In this document: positions 1-9,422 of the stretch, one piece after another | Layout of the letters: each line of letters starts with the position of its first letter | Position numbering within the stretch: the first letter of the stretch is position 1 | From: an uncultured Paracoccaceae bacterium | Lineage (GTDB): Bacteria > Pseudomonadota > Alphaproteobacteria > Rhodobacterales > Rhodobacteraceae | NCBI GenBank assembly: GCA_934500835.1 | Contig: CAKSTR010000018.1 | Span: 1-30,916, forward strand | DNA length: 30,916 nucleotides | Reading direction: 5' to 3' | The notes under the pieces: generated by a model | Databases searched by the model: none | What the model was told of the DNA's origin: nothing | The model's input: only the letters and a program-made list of their open reading frames with translations | Translations under genes and position numbers: made by a program

Positions 1-252
1 GGTCTCGTTGATCGGGGTGTCATCGAAGGTGAACTCCTCGATCTCCCGGGCATAGGGCAGCTTGGCGGTGGTGATCTGGTATTTGACCGACCGCGCTTTC
101 TTCTCGTTGATCTCGGCGGCCAGAAGATCTCCGACGATCTGGCGGGGTTCATGCTGGCGGCGCACAGCCACCGCCATGAGTTCGTCATAAGCGGCGCGCA
201 TCCCGTAGAGCTTCAACTCGCCCATTGCGGCCATGATGTCAGCACGATCCAT
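1..252 (-). CDS. istB: IS21 helper ATPase IstB, N-terminal part only
   Basis: Reading the minus strand from the ATG at 252-250 gives 84 open codons that run off the window edge. The product begins MDRADIMAAMGELKLYGM and matches the N-terminal helical domain of IstB, the AAA+ helper that selects target DNA and stimulates the IstA transposase. The Walker A and B motifs lie beyond the edge and are not seen. The start overlaps the istA stop by one base, so the two are translationally coupled. The identification rests on the gene order and the N-terminal sequence style. Confidence 0.8.
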   Translation of the reverse strand, partial: MDRADIMAAMGELKLYGMRAAYDELMAVAVRRQHEPRQIVGDLLAAEINEKKARSVKYQITTAKLPYAREIEEFTFDDTPINET

Positions 253-1751
253 CAGCTGGCCCTCCGCAGCAGGTCATAACGGGCGCAGTCCGCCACCGGT
301 TCATGGGTCAGGCGCAAGGCCGGAGAAGTCAGCAGGAGAGGCGCCGGCTCCGGATCGCGCCTGCGAGACAGGATATTTAGGATCACATCGGCAGAATGGA
401 CGCTTTGCGAGAGGGCTTCGGCACATGCCTTTTGCACCGCAGGCATCCCTTCCGTCAGCACCGCGCCGAGGATCTTCACCATCTGGCGGTCGCCATCTGA
501 GGAGCCTTGCAGCTTACGGCGGATCTGTTCGAGGGCTCCGGGAAGAACCCAGTCCTTGAACGGTGCGCCGTTACGCAGCGCTCCGGGTTTGCAAAGCAAA
601 ACAGGCACATAATGCCAGGGATTGTAGACCGTTCGGTCTCGGCCGAAGTGACGCGGGTGGTCTCCGACCAGTCGGCCCTCCTGCCGGATCTCGATCCGCT
701 CAGCATAGGCCCTGATCTCGACCTGCCGCCCAACAGCCGTTGCCGCAACCGAGTATTTGTTATTGTCGAAGCGCACGAGGCAGGTCTTCGACACCGCCGC
801 AGGAAGCGAATGGAACCCGTCGAAGCGCCCGGCATAGGGAACAAGGTGTGGGCGCTCTTCCTGGAAGACCTGCCAGACGGTTTTGTCCGTCAGCTCCGGA
901 TGCTTGCTGGTTCTGGCCGAGGCGATGCACTTGTCCAGCAGCCAGGCATTCAGTTCCTCGTAGCTTTTGACCCTGACGCGGGGCGCGAAGAACCGCTGGC
1001 GAACTGTGCCGACCTGACTCTCCACCTGGCCTTTCTCCCAACCCGCAGCAGGGGTGCAGGCAACAGGTTCTACCAGATAATGGCTGGCCATCTGCAGGAA
1101 CCGACGATTGTAGAGACGCTCTTTGCCGGTGAAGATGGTCTCCACCGCCGTCTTCATGTTGTCGTAGATCCCGCGGGTGCAGGTGCCCTTGAAGAAGGCG
1201 AAGGCCCTGTCGTGGGCATCGAACACCATCTCCTGCGTCTCGCGCGGATAGGCCCGCACGAAGAACATCCGGCTGTGACACAGGCGAACATGGGCCACTT
1301 TGATGGTGGTCGTCGCCCCATCGATCACCACAACCTCGTGGCTCCAGTCGAACTGATAGGCTTCGCCGGGCGCAAAGCTCAGGGGCACGAAAGCGGAAGA
1401 TGCGCCTGAGCTCTGATTGCGCGCCCAGTTCGAGGCGTAGCGGCGCACCGCGTCATACCCACCTTCATAACCGAGACCGCTCAGCTCTTCGTAGATCTGT
1501 GTCAGAGACTGTCGTTCCCGGCTAGCCCGCGTGGCGTTGGCCACCAGCAACCGGTTGAGCTCCCCAAGCCAGGCACCCAGCTTCGGGCGCGGCTGCACCG
1601 TCCGGGTATAGGTGAACTCGGTAATCCCGGTGCGGATCACCTTCCGCACCACCTTCTTCGACAGCTTCAGGTCACGGCAGATCGTCTTGATCCCCTTGCC
1701 CTCGGTAAAATGTAGCCGCCTGATTTTTGCGATTGTCTCCACGATCAGCAT
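252..1751 (-). CDS. istA: IS21-family transposase IstA
   Basis: This 499-residue protein is a full-length IS21 transposase. The N-terminus is a helix-turn-helix (KIRRLHFTEGKGIKTICRDL...) that binds the element ends. The DDE integrase core follows: an Asp in the FDWSHEVVVIDG stretch, a second in YDNMKTAV, and a Glu in the EKGQVES segment. The C-terminus is the usual beta-barrel-like DNA-binding part (VRFDNNKYSV). It has no frameshift or internal stop and looks functional. It is followed directly by istB. The element lies just beyond the end of the hut operon, about 260 bp from hutD. Confidence 0.95.
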   Translation of the reverse strand: MLIVETIAKIRRLHFTEGKGIKTICRDLKLSKKVVRKVIRTGITEFTYTRTVQPRPKLGAWLGELNRLLVANATRASRERQSLTQIYEELSGLGYEGGYDAVRRYASNWARNQSSGASSAFVPLSFAPGEAYQFDWSHEVVVIDGATTTIKVAHVRLCHSRMFFVRAYPRETQEMVFDAHDRAFAFFKGTCTRGIYDNMKTAVETIFTGKERLYNRRFLQMASHYLVEPVACTPAAGWEKGQVESQVGTVRQRFFAPRVRVKSYEELNAWLLDKCIASARTSKHPELTDKTVWQVFQEERPHLVPYAGRFDGFHSLPAAVSKTCLVRFDNNKYSVAATAVGRQVEIRAYAERIEIRQEGRLVGDHPRHFGRDRTVYNPWHYVPVLLCKPGALRNGAPFKDWVLPGALEQIRRKLQGSSDGDRQMVKILGAVLTEGMPAVQKACAEALSQSVHSADVILNILSRRRDPEPAPLLLTSPALRLTHEPVADCARYDLLRRAS

Positions 1752-1786
1752 CCCGTGCTCGGCCTCCGATAATCATCGAAGGCACA

Positions 1787-1869
1787 ATGGACCCAACCCC
1801 CGGTCGGTGGGGTCCCTTTTGGACGCCGATCACCCCAGAAGCGGGGTCCTTATTGCAAGCCGTTCAACA
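1787..1869. repeat. IS21 terminal repeat region
   Basis: The minus strand here contains AGGACCCCGC, then AAAGGGACCCCACC, then a further GGGTCC-containing copy, interspersed with the complementary GGGGTGATC. Such tandem and inverted copies at the istA end are transposase-binding repeats in IS21 elements. The exact outermost base is uncertain because the other end of the element is not in the window. Confidence 0.55.
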
Positions 1870-2132
1870 CGGTTAGAGCAAGCGTCCCACCGACGTCATC
1901 GGGTTCTTCAGAATGACAGCTGTATTGTTCGTCTCATCTGCGCGCTGCATCTCGAGTAGAACGATGATGCCGGTCAAGCACGCCCGCTACGTGTCGGAAG
2001 AATTCATCACTCTGAATGCTGATGATTTTGCGATCAGCCTGCCCGCCGTAGCATCCTGATCAAGCACGCCTGCGCCGAATATCACGGAGACCATCAGCAC
2101 CCGCTCCACCACACCACTCCACGGACGGCATC
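1870..2132. other. Spacer between IS21 and hutD, no gene recognised
   Basis: No convincing gene is present. A 31-codon open frame starting with ATGATG at about 1962 has no recognisable product. A short direct repeat, TCAAGCACGCC, occurs near 1975 and again near 2061. This stretch lies downstream of hutD, but I see no GC hairpin followed by a T run that would make a convincing intrinsic terminator. Confidence 0.5.
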
Positions 2133-2711
2133 TCATAGCATTGAACTTTCCCCTTTCGGGGTGGTCAGGCTGATCAGGATCAGCGCCGCCTCTGCCTTTG
2201 CCGCAAGTCGCACCGCAGTGTCCGTGCCAATAAGAAGCGTGTCGCCCGGGCCAAGCAGGCCTGCAGCCGACTGCACCGCGCCGTCCTGAACCACTACTGC
2301 CCGGACGTCGCCATCCGGCGCAAGGGTACCGCCGCCGGCAAGCCGATGCCGTTCCATCCGCCCGGAAAACCTGTCACGCCGGACCATAAGGTTCAAATCC
2401 TCGATCGGTCCTGCCGGGAGGCTTGCTTGCACTGGCATTTCTCCGGCGAAAGACAACATCTGCCCCGGCATCAGGCGGTGGTCACCTTCGGGCAGGTTGA
2501 GGTCCAACCCGCCACCGGCAAGCACCATCAGCACCCGGTCAATTCCCGGAAAAGCCGAGAAGGGGCCGTCCTCTGCCACGGTTGCCATCGACAGCCGCCA
2601 GTCGAACCCGTCCAGCGTCGCCCCGGTGGGAAAGGCGCAGACCTCGCGCGTGGTGCCGCCGCCGTTCTTCCACGGCTGCGGCACCAGATCGGCATGGCGG
2701 ACCAGACGCAT
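2133..2711 (-). CDS. hutD: HutD family cupin protein
   Basis: This 192-residue protein belongs to the HutD family, small bicupin proteins found in many proteobacterial histidine-utilisation operons. The family signature is visible at the N-terminus (PQPWKNGGGTTREV) and in the stretch FDWRLSMATVAEDGPFSAFPGIDR. I chose the ATG at 2711 because it overlaps the urocanase stop as TGATG and places the family N-terminus at residue 1; the frame stays open far upstream, but that is only read-through inside hutU. HutD has no settled enzymatic activity; work in Pseudomonas suggests it limits pathway flux or binds a pathway compound. It is the last gene of the hutI-H-G-U-D operon. Confidence 0.93.
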   Translation of the reverse strand: MRLVRHADLVPQPWKNGGGTTREVCAFPTGATLDGFDWRLSMATVAEDGPFSAFPGIDRVLMVLAGGGLDLNLPEGDHRLMPGQMLSFAGEMPVQASLPAGPIEDLNLMVRRDRFSGRMERHRLAGGGTLAPDGDVRAVVVQDGAVQSAAGLLGPGDTLLIGTDTAVRLAAKAEAALILISLTTPKGESSML

Positions 2712-4411
2712 CAGCGGCCCAGGATGCGCGGCAGGCGCAGGCCGTTCGCCTGGGCGCAGTCGATCGCCTCGGGGTAGCCGGCATCGGCATGGCGCCAGAC
2801 GCCCGAAGCCGGATCGTTCCACAGCACCCGCTCCAGCCGCTCGGCAGCCTCGGGCGTGCCGTCGGCAACGATCACTACGCCGGAATGCTGCGAAAAGCCC
2901 ATGCCGACGCCGCCGCCGTGATGCAGGCTGACCCAGGTCGCCCCGGACGCCGTATTGACTAGCGCGTTCAGAAGCGGCCAATCGCTGACCGCGTCCGAGC
3001 CGTCGCGCATGGCTTCCGTCTCGCGGTTGGGACTGGCGACCGAGCCGGAATCGAGGTGGTCGCGGCCGATCACGATGGGCGCCTTCAGCTCGCCCCGCGC
3101 CACCATGTCGTTGAACATCAGGCCGGCCCGGTGCCGGTCGCCCAGCCCGATCCAGCAGATGCGAGCTGGAAGGCCCTGGAATGCAATCCGCTCGCGCGCC
3201 ATGTCCAGCCAGTTGTGCAGATGCGTGTTCTCGGGGAACAGTCGCTTCATCGCCTCGTCGGTCTTGTAGATATCCTCGGGGTCGCCCGACAGCGCGCACC
3301 AGCGGAAGGGTCCGATGCCCTTGCAGAAGAGGGGGCGGATATAGGCCGGGACGAAACCGGGGAAGGCGAAGGCGTTGTCCAGCCCTTCCTCCTTGGCGAC
3401 CTGGCGGATGTTGTTGCCGTAGTCCAGCGTCGGCACGCCTGCGTTCCAGAAGCCCACCATGGCGGCCACATGGTCGCGCATGCTGGCGCGTGCGGCCTTT
3501 TCAACGGCCTCGGGGTCGGTCTCTTGCTTCGCGCGCCATTCGGCGACGGACCAGCCCTTCGGCAGATAGCCATGCAGCGGGTCGTGGGCAGAAGTCTGGT
3601 CGGTCACGATGTCCGGGCGACCGTTCGGCAGCACCTCTCCAGCCTGCATCCGGCGCAGGATTTCGGGGAAGACCTCGGCCGCGTTGCCGATCAGGGCCAC
3701 CGACTTCGCCTCTCCCGCTCGGGTCCACTGGTCGATCAGGGCCAGAGCCTCGTCCAAGGTATGGGCCTTGGCGTCGCAATAACGGGTGCGGATGCGGAAA
3801 TCGGCGCGCGTCTCGTCACACTCCACGGCCAGACAGCAGGCGCCTGCCATGACGGCGGCCAGGGGTTGCGCGCCGCCCATGCCGCCGAGGCCGCCGGTCA
3901 GGATCCACTTGCCCTTCAGGCTTCCGCCGTAGTGCTGGCGACCCGCCTCGGCGAAGGTCTCGTAGGTGCCCTGCACGATGCCTTGGGTGCCGATATAGAT
4001 CCAGGACCCGGCGGTCATCTGGCCGTACATCGCCAGCCCCTTGCGGTCGAGTTCGTTGAAATGCTCCCACGTCGCCCAGTGCGGCACGAGGTTCGAGTTC
4101 GCGATCAGCACCCGCGGCGCATCCGAATGGGTGCGGACGATGGCGATGGGCTTGCCGGACTGGACGACCAGGGTCTCGTCGGCCTCAAGCTCTCGCAAGG
4201 ACGCGACGATGGCGTCGAAATCCTCCCAGGTCCGGGCGGCTCGGCCGATGCCGCCGTAGACCACCAGTTCATGCGGGTTTTCAGCCACGTCGGGATGCAG
4301 GTTGTTCATCAGCATCCGCAGCGCGGCTTCGGTCTGCCAGGTCTTGGCAGTCTTTTCGGTCCCTGTCGGCGGGAAGATGTCGCGGGCGTTGTGGCGGGGA
4401 TTGATCGTCAT
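2711..4411 (-). CDS. hutU: Urocanate hydratase (urocanase)
   Basis: HutU (EC 4.2.1.49) adds water to urocanate to give 4-imidazolone-5-propanoate, using tightly bound NAD+ as an electrophile; it is cytosolic. The 566-residue length is typical. The NAD-binding glycine-rich loop [11 protein letters not shown] is at about residues 173-183. The active-site region [13 protein letters not shown] contains the catalytic cysteine at about residue 419, equivalent to the Cys410 region of the Pseudomonas enzyme. Highly conserved family blocks such as [20 protein letters not shown] and [10 protein letters not shown] are intact. It lies 30 bp after hutG, with an AGGA ribosome-binding site 9 bases before the ATG, and is coupled to hutD by a TGATG overlap. 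Confidence 0.98.
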   Translation of the reverse strand: MTINPRHNARDIFPPTGTEKTAKTWQTEAALRMLMNNLHPDVAENPHELVVYGGIGRAARTWEDFDAIVASLRELEADETLVVQSGKPIAIVRTHSDAPRVLIANSNLVPHWATWEHFNELDRKGLAMYGQMTAGSWIYIGTQGIVQGTYETFAEAGRQHYGGSLKGKWILTGGLGGMGGAQPLAAVMAGACCLAVECDETRADFRIRTRYCDAKAHTLDEALALIDQWTRAGEAKSVALIGNAAEVFPEILRRMQAGEVLPNGRPDIVTDQTSAHDPLHGYLPKGWSVAEWRAKQETDPEAVEKAARASMRDHVAAMVGFWNAGVPTLDYGNNIRQVAKEEGLDNAFAFPGFVPAYIRPLFCKGIGPFRWCALSGDPEDIYKTDEAMKRLFPENTHLHNWLDMARERIAFQGLPARICWIGLGDRHRAGLMFNDMVARGELKAPIVIGRDHLDSGSVASPNRETEAMRDGSDAVSDWPLLNALVNTASGATWVSLHHGGGVGMGFSQHSGVVIVADGTPEAAERLERVLWNDPASGVWRHADAGYPEAIDCAQANGLRLPRILGR

Positions 4412-4441
4412 AGCGATGGGTCCTGTGGCGATGGTGTCGGG

Positions 4442-5260
4442 TCAAGCGGTCAGGGGCGTCGTGGCCCCGGACCTGGCAAACTGATCAAGGTCGGCAAGCA
4501 GGCTACCCAGCACCCGGCGCAGGGCGCCGGCACGCGTCGGGTCAAGCGTCCAGGGCGGGGCCTCGTCCGCTAGGTAGGCGCGTTGGGCAAGCTCCATCTG
4601 CACGGCATGGACCCCGGTTTCGGGCCGGCCGTAGTGGCGCGTCGTCCAGCCGCCCCGGAAGCGCCCGTTCAGGACCATGTCCATCGCGGGTGCGGCGGCG
4701 ACGCAGTGCTGGATCACCGCGGTCTCGATGGCCGGGGCGCAGGTCACACCGCCGTTGGTTCCGATGGAAAACACCGGCAAGAGACCGTCGAACAGGAAGG
4801 GAATCTGCGACCGGATCGAGTGGCAGTCGTAGACCACGGCGATGCCGTGCCGGGCTCGGACGCGGTCGATCTCGGCCTGGAGCGCCGTGTGGTACGGTGC
4901 GTGCCAGGCCAATCGCCGCGCCTCGACCTCGTCGGGCGACGGTTCCTGCCCGATGGCCCAGATCGGGGTGCCGTCGAAGTTCTTGAGCGGGCATAGCGTG
5001 GTTGTGTTCTGCCCTGGATACAACGATGCTCCCGCCGGATCGCGGTTCGCGTCGATGGCATAGCGGTGGACCGTGGCGCGGACCACTGTGGCCCCGGCCA
5101 AGAGGCCGTCATAGAGCGCGGTGATATGCCAGTCGGTGTCGGCCAGCGCCTGACCGATCACGTTCAGACGCGCGCGCAGATCGTCGGGCAGCCAGGTCCC
5201 GCCGTGCGGCTGGGCCAGGATCACGGGGCTGTCGCCTTGGAGAACCTCGACCGGGGTCAT
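4442..5260 (-). CDS. hutG: N-formylglutamate deformylase
   Basis: HutG hydrolyses N-formylglutamate to formate and glutamate, the last step of the five-step histidine route that also uses HutF. The 272-residue protein carries the family signatures PHGGTWLP near the N-terminus, VYDCHSIRS in the middle and [14 protein letters not shown] in the C-terminal half; the His residues in the first two are likely metal ligands. The start at 5260 is chosen because it forms an ATGA overlap with the hutH stop and begins at the family N-terminus. A longer open frame upstream is read-through in hutH. The presence of this deformylase together with HutF shows that formate, not formamide or formiminotransfer, is the one-carbon product. 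Confidence 0.95.
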   Translation of the reverse strand: MTPVEVLQGDSPVILAQPHGGTWLPDDLRARLNVIGQALADTDWHITALYDGLLAGATVVRATVHRYAIDANRDPAGASLYPGQNTTTLCPLKNFDGTPIWAIGQEPSPDEVEARRLAWHAPYHTALQAEIDRVRARHGIAVVYDCHSIRSQIPFLFDGLLPVFSIGTNGGVTCAPAIETAVIQHCVAAAPAMDMVLNGRFRGGWTTRHYGRPETGVHAVQMELAQRAYLADEAPPWTLDPTRAGALRRVLGSLLADLDQFARSGATTPLTA

Positions 5261-6807
5261 GCCGCAAGCTCGGGCAGGGCCAGGCCAGAGGCGGCGGCGA
5301 TTGCGCCATCGGCCACCAGGCGTCCGGCACATTCCAGGTCGGGGGCAAGGTAGCGGTCCTGGCCCAACGTCGCCACCTCCTGCCGCAGGCGCGCCAGCAC
5401 GCTCTGAAGCGGGGCCGAGGTGGCCAGCGGCGCCCGGAACTCCACCCCCTGCGCGGCGCATAGAAGCTCGACCCCCAGGATGCGGTTCAGGTTCTCGACC
5501 ATCCGCCCCAACCGCCGCGCGCCGTGGGCGGCCATGCTGACATGGTCCTCCTGGTTGGCCGAGGTCGGGGTGCTGTCGGTCACGCAGGGGTTCGCCAAGT
5601 GTTTGTTCTCGCTCATCAGCGCGGCGGTGGTGACTTCGGCGATCATCAGGCCGGAATTCAGACCCGGCTCGGGCGTCAGGAAGGGCGGCAGATCGAAGCT
5701 TAGCGTCGGGTCTACCATCAGCGCCACCCGGCGCTGCGCGATGGCCCCCACCTCGCTCACCGCCAGCGCGATCATGTCGGCGGCAAAGCCCACGGGTTCG
5801 GCGTGGAAGTTCCCGCCCGACACGATCAGCCCGGCCTGGGTCAAGACCAGCGGGTTGTCGGTGGCAGCGTTCGCCTCGATCTCCAGCGTCCGGCCGGCCT
5901 GGCGCAACACGTCCATCGCCGCGCCGGTGACCTGCGGCTGGCAGCGGATGCAGTACGGGTCCTGCACGCGGCTGTCGCCCTCGCGGTGGCTTTCGCGGAT
6001 GACCGAACCGTCGAGGAGCGCGCGCATCGCGGCTGCCGCCTCGATCTGCCCGGCATGGCCGCGCAAGTTGTGGATTTCCGGCTGCAAGGGCGCGGTGGAG
6101 CCCATGATCGCATCCGTCGACAAGGCCGAGATCACCAGCGCCGACCGCGCCGCGTTCCAGGCCCCGAACAGGCCCGCCAAGGCGAAGGCGGTGGAAAACT
6201 GCGTGCCGTTGATGAAGGCCAGCCCCTCCTTCGGGCCCAACGGGATCGGTGACAGGCCGACCAGTGCAAGGGCCTCGGCACCCGGCAGGGTGCGGCCCGC
6301 GACCTCGGCCTGGCCGTGACCGATCAGCACTGCGGTCATGTGCGCCAAGGGTGCCAAGTCACCGCTTGCGCCCACCGATCCTTGCGCCGGCACCACGGGA
6401 GTCACGCCGCGCGCCAGCATCGCCTGCATCAGCTCGATCAGTTCCCACCGCACGCCTGAGGCCCCGCGGCCGAGGCTGAGAAGCTTCAGCGCCATCATCA
6501 GGCGGGTGGTGTTCGTGGGGATCGGCTCGCCCACGCCGCAGCAATGCGACAGGATCAGGTTTTCCTGCAGCTTGGCGGTGTCCTTCGGCGCGATCTTCAG
6601 GCTGGCAAGCTTGCCGAACCCTGTGTTCACGCCATAAACCGCGACCTCGCCCTGCGCGGCCTCGGCCACCCGAGCGGCGGCGGCTTCGACGGCGGGGCGG
6701 GCGGCGGGCGACAGGACGGCAGGCGCTCCGGTGCGCCAGATGCGCTCCAGCTGGGTCAGGCCAGTCTCGCCGGGGATCAGGATTTCGGGGGTAAGGTCAG
6801 GCGTCAA
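5257..6807 (-). CDS. hutH: Histidine ammonia-lyase
   Basis: HutH (EC 4.3.1.3) removes ammonia from L-histidine to give trans-urocanate. The conserved Ala-Ser-Gly triad that cyclises into the MIO electrophile is seen in [15 protein letters not shown], near residue 147. Family blocks [12 protein letters not shown], the [15 protein letters not shown] motif (here [13 protein letters not shown]) and SADQEDHVSM-like [10 protein letters not shown] are intact. Start choice: an ATG at 6819 has no Shine-Dalgarno sequence, whereas a TTG at 6807 is preceded by GGAGG at a 5-base spacing and gives [14 protein letters not shown], 516 residues. I favour the TTG, but the ATG (520 residues) is possible. Either way the start lies inside the end of hutI, so translation is coupled. 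Confidence 0.95.
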   Translation of the reverse strand: MTPDLTPEILIPGETGLTQLERIWRTGAPAVLSPAARPAVEAAAARVAEAAQGEVAVYGVNTGFGKLASLKIAPKDTAKLQENLILSHCCGVGEPIPTNTTRLMMALKLLSLGRGASGVRWELIELMQAMLARGVTPVVPAQGSVGASGDLAPLAHMTAVLIGHGQAEVAGRTLPGAEALALVGLSPIPLGPKEGLAFINGTQFSTAFALAGLFGAWNAARSALVISALSTDAIMGSTAPLQPEIHNLRGHAGQIEAAAAMRALLDGSVIRESHREGDSRVQDPYCIRCQPQVTGAAMDVLRQAGRTLEIEANAATDNPLVLTQAGLIVSGGNFHAEPVGFAADMIALAVSEVGAIAQRRVALMVDPTLSFDLPPFLTPEPGLNSGLMIAEVTTAALMSENKHLANPCVTDSTPTSANQEDHVSMAAHGARRLGRMVENLNRILGVELLCAAQGVEFRAPLATSAPLQSVLARLRQEVATLGQDRYLAPDLECAGRLVADGAIAAASGLALPELAA

Positions 6808-7981
6808 GGCGGCCTCCATGAATGCGGGCGTAAAGGGGCGTGGCGCCGATCCGGTAGGACAGTTCGGCCGGGTGCCGGGCCTCCCAGATAGCAAGGTCGG
6901 CGCGCTGGCCGGGGGCGATCCGACCCCGGTCGGATAGGCCAAGCGCAGTGGCGGCATGGGTGGTCACGCCGGCCAGAACCTCGTCCGGGGTCATGCGGAA
7001 CAGGGTGCAGGCCATGTTCATCGCCAGCGTCAGCGAGGTCATCGGCGCGGTGCCGGGGTTGCAGTCGGTGGCCACCGCCATGCGCACGCCGTGCTGGCGG
7101 AACAGCGCGATCGGCGGGAGTTGCGTCTCGCGCAGGGTGTAGAAAGCGCCCGGCAGGATCACCGCCACCGTACCCGCTTGCGCCATCGCCTGCGCGCCCT
7201 CGGCGTCAAGATATTCCAGATGATCCGCCGACAGCGCCCCGTGACGGGCAGCGAGTGCCGCGCCGCCCAGGTTCGACAGTTGCTCGGCGTGCAGCCGCAC
7301 CGGCAGGCCCAGACGACTGGCCTCGACAAAGACTCGCTCGATCTGCGCCGGTGAGAAGGCGATCCCCTCGCAGAAGCCGTCGACCGAATCGACCAGCCCC
7401 TCGGCATGGGCCGCACGCAGGGCGGGCAGGCAGACCTCGTCGATATAGGCGTCAGCCCGGCCCTTGAACTCGGGCGGCACGGCATGGGCAGCCAGGAAGC
7501 TTACACGCACCGTCACCGGCCGCGCCTTCGCCAGCGCCCGGGCGACGCGCAGCATCTTCAGCTCGTCTGCCACGGTCAGCCCGTAGCCTGACTTGACCTC
7601 GACCGTGGTCACGCCCTCGGCCAGCATCCGGTCCAGCCGGGTGAGGGCGCTGGCCAGCAGATCGGCCTCGCTCGCCTCGCGCGTGGCCCGCACGGTCGAG
7701 ATGATGCCCCCACCAGCGCGCGCCACCTCTTCGTAACTGGCGCCGTTCAGCCGCATCTCGAACTCGCGCGCGCGGTTGCCGCCGTGGACAACGTGCGTGT
7801 GGCAGTCGATCAGCCCGGGCGTGACCAGCCGCCCGCCCAGATCACGGCTGTCGGCGGGGGCCGGAGCATCGGCCATAGGCCCGACCCAGGCAATGCGGTC
7901 GTCCTCGATCAGGATCGCCGCGCCGTCCATTAGGCATGTGCCATTGGTCATCGTCGCAAGGGTGGCATTGGTGAGAAGCAT
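6797..7981 (-). CDS. hutI: Imidazolonepropionase
   Basis: HutI (EC 3.5.2.7) opens the ring of 4-imidazolone-5-propanoate to give N-formimino-L-glutamate. It is a 394-residue amidohydrolase. Metal ligands are visible: the HTH pair in [13 protein letters not shown], a His in [12 protein letters not shown], and the Asp in [12 protein letters not shown]. The frame begins [11 protein letters not shown] with an AGAGG ribosome-binding site about 5 bases upstream. It is the first gene of the minus-strand hut operon and is divergent from hutF across a 61-bp spacer that holds the perfect operator-like palindrome. Its end overlaps the start of hutH by 11 or 23 bases depending on the hutH start. Confidence 0.97.
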   Translation of the reverse strand: MLLTNATLATMTNGTCLMDGAAILIEDDRIAWVGPMADAPAPADSRDLGGRLVTPGLIDCHTHVVHGGNRAREFEMRLNGASYEEVARAGGGIISTVRATREASEADLLASALTRLDRMLAEGVTTVEVKSGYGLTVADELKMLRVARALAKARPVTVRVSFLAAHAVPPEFKGRADAYIDEVCLPALRAAHAEGLVDSVDGFCEGIAFSPAQIERVFVEASRLGLPVRLHAEQLSNLGGAALAARHGALSADHLEYLDAEGAQAMAQAGTVAVILPGAFYTLRETQLPPIALFRQHGVRMAVATDCNPGTAPMTSLTLAMNMACTLFRMTPDEVLAGVTTHAATALGLSDRGRIAPGQRADLAIWEARHPAELSYRIGATPLYARIHGGRLDA

Positions 7982-8042
7982 GGATGCCTCTTGTTTAGCA
8001 TGTTGTAATGTGTTTTATGTCTGGACATAAAGGGAAGTCAAG
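7982..8042. promoter_or_regulatory. Divergent hutI/hutF promoter region
   Basis: This 61-bp spacer must hold the promoters for both the hutIHGUD operon and hutF. It is AT-rich compared with its surroundings. The ribosome-binding site for hutF is AGGGAAG near 8031-8037 and abuts the palindrome at 8014-8031. A repressor bound there would be expected to block both directions. I cannot place -35/-10 boxes with confidence. Confidence 0.8.
8014..8031. promoter_or_regulatory. Putative HutC operator, perfect palindrome
   Basis: The sequence TTTATGTCTGGACATAAA is a perfect 8-bp inverted repeat with a 2-bp centre. Its core GTCTGGAC fits the GT-N4-AC type operators of the GntR/HutC regulator subfamily (consensus GTMTAKAC) with one mismatch. 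It lies between hutI and hutF, and hutC is the next gene after hutF. Related sequences recur at 10211-10222 and, more weakly, at 16966-16977. Confidence 0.75.
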
Positions 8043-9422
8043 ATGGTTGAGGACATGCAACGGATTTGGGCTGAACAGGCGCTTCTGGCGGATGGCTGGC
8101 ATCGGGGCGTCACGGTCGACATCGGGGCCGACGGACGGATCGCCGTGCTGACCGATGGGCCGCCCGCGAACGATGTGCGGAAGGTCAGCGTTCTGGTCCC
8201 CGCCCCCGCGAACTGCCATTCCCACGCCTTCCAGCGCGCGATGGCGGGTCTGACCGAGCGGCGCGGGGCGCAGCCGTCCGACAGCTTCTGGACCTGGCGC
8301 CAGCTGATGTACGCCTTCCTCGACCGGATCACGCCCGAGCAGGTCCAGGCCATCGCAGCTCAGGTGCAGATGGAGATGCTGGAAGCGGGCTACGCCGCCA
8401 ATGTCGAGTTTCACTACCTGCACCACCGCCCTGACGGTGGCTCCTATGACGACATAGCCGAGATGTCCGCCCGCATCACCGCCGCGGCCCAGACCACGGG
8501 CATCGGCCTGACGCTTCTGCCCGTCGCCTACCAGTTCGGCGGGCTTGACCGGCGCTCGCTTGGCCCCGGCCAGCGCCGCTTCGGCAACGATCCCGACCGC
8601 TATGCCCGGCTTATCGACGCCGCCGACAGGGCGCTGCGCCCCTTGCCCGCCGATACCGTCCTGGGCGTCGCGCCCCATTCCCTTCGGGCAGTCGATCCCC
8701 GGTCGCTGGCAGACCTTGCCGCCCTGCGCCCCGGCGCGCCGATCCACATGCACCTAGCCGAGACGCTGGCCGAGGTTGAGCAGGTTCAGGCCGCACTCGG
8801 CCAGCGTCCGGTGGAATGGGTGCTGCAGAACCTCGACCTTTCCGCCCGCTGGTGCCTGATCCACATCACCCAGATGCAGCCACATGAGACCCGGGCGCTT
8901 GCCTGCAGCGGGGCGGTGGCCGGACTTTGCCCGCTGACCGAGGCCAGCCTTGGTGACGGAACCTTCGACGGCGTCACCTGGCTGGGCGAAGGCGGGGCGA
9001 TCGCGCTGGGGTCCGACAGCAACATCCGCATCTCGCTGGCCGAGGAGATCCGCCAGCTCGACACCAGCCAGCGCCTGCGCGACCACAGCCGCGCCGCGCT
9101 GGCGACCGCCAACCGTTCGACCGGGCGGCGACTTTTGGAGGATGCGGCCAAGGGCGGCGCGGCCACGGCCGGGCGCGGCGCGGGGCAGATCGCCACCGGC
9201 GCCTGGGCGGACCTTCTGGCGCTGGACATGACTCACCCGGATCTGGAGGGGCTGGTCGGCGACACCATCCTGGACAGCTTCGCCTTTGCGGGGGGCAGCA
9301 GCATGGTCGCCGACGTCTGGGCCGCCGGGCGCCACATGGTGCGGGATGGCCGCCACATCCGGCGCGACGCGATCACCGCCGCCTACCGCGCCGCCGTCCG
9401 TCCGCTGCGCGACGGGCTTTAA
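8043..9422 (+). CDS. hutF: Formimidoylglutamate deiminase
   Basis: HutF (EC 3.5.3.13) hydrolyses N-formimino-L-glutamate to N-formyl-L-glutamate and ammonia, which HutG then deformylates. It is a 459-residue amidohydrolase. The metal-binding pair is seen in NCHSHAFQRAMAG, a further His in PIHMHLAETLAEVEQ, and the catalytic/metal Asp in ALGSDSNIRISLAEEI. The ATG at 8043 follows an AGGGA ribosome-binding site; a second in-frame ATG at 8055 is possible. It is transcribed away from the rest of the hut genes, and its stop codon overlaps the hutC stop by four bases on the opposite strand, so no terminator fits between them. Confidence 0.97.
   Translation: MVEDMQRIWAEQALLADGWHRGVTVDIGADGRIAVLTDGPPANDVRKVSVLVPAPANCHSHAFQRAMAGLTERRGAQPSDSFWTWRQLMYAFLDRITPEQVQAIAAQVQMEMLEAGYAANVEFHYLHHRPDGGSYDDIAEMSARITAAAQTTGIGLTLLPVAYQFGGLDRRSLGPGQRRFGNDPDRYARLIDAADRALRPLPADTVLGVAPHSLRAVDPRSLADLAALRPGAPIHMHLAETLAEVEQVQAALGQRPVEWVLQNLDLSARWCLIHITQMQPHETRALACSGAVAGLCPLTEASLGDGTFDGVTWLGEGGAIALGSDSNIRISLAEEIRQLDTSQRLRDHSRAALATANRSTGRRLLEDAAKGGAATAGRGAGQIATGAWADLLALDMTHPDLEGLVGDTILDSFAFAGGSSMVADVWAAGRHMVRDGRHIRRDAITAAYRAAVRPLRDGL

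Larger units (their letters stand above)
1..1869 (-). mobile_element. IS21-family insertion sequence, istA end (cut by window edge)
   Basis: The element carries istA followed by istB on the minus strand, with a one-base TGATG overlap, which is the classic IS21 order. The outer end is probably near 1869, where the minus strand reads TGTTGAACGGCTTGC; IS21 ends usually begin with TG. Between istA and that end lie repeated AAGGGACCCC/AAGGACCCC blocks typical of IS21 transposase binding sites. The far end and most of istB lie outside the window, so I cannot see the target duplication. Confidence 0.85.

Noticed and set aside
2712..3299. Upstream extension of hutD, making a 388-residue protein
   Set aside because: The extension lies within hutU in another frame, and the HutD family N-terminus begins exactly at the coupled ATG at 2711.
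3056..4573. A 505-codon open frame on the plus strand opposite hutU
   Set aside because: It is an antisense frame produced by high-GC codon bias; hutU on the other strand has full family identity and the antisense product has no recognisable motif.
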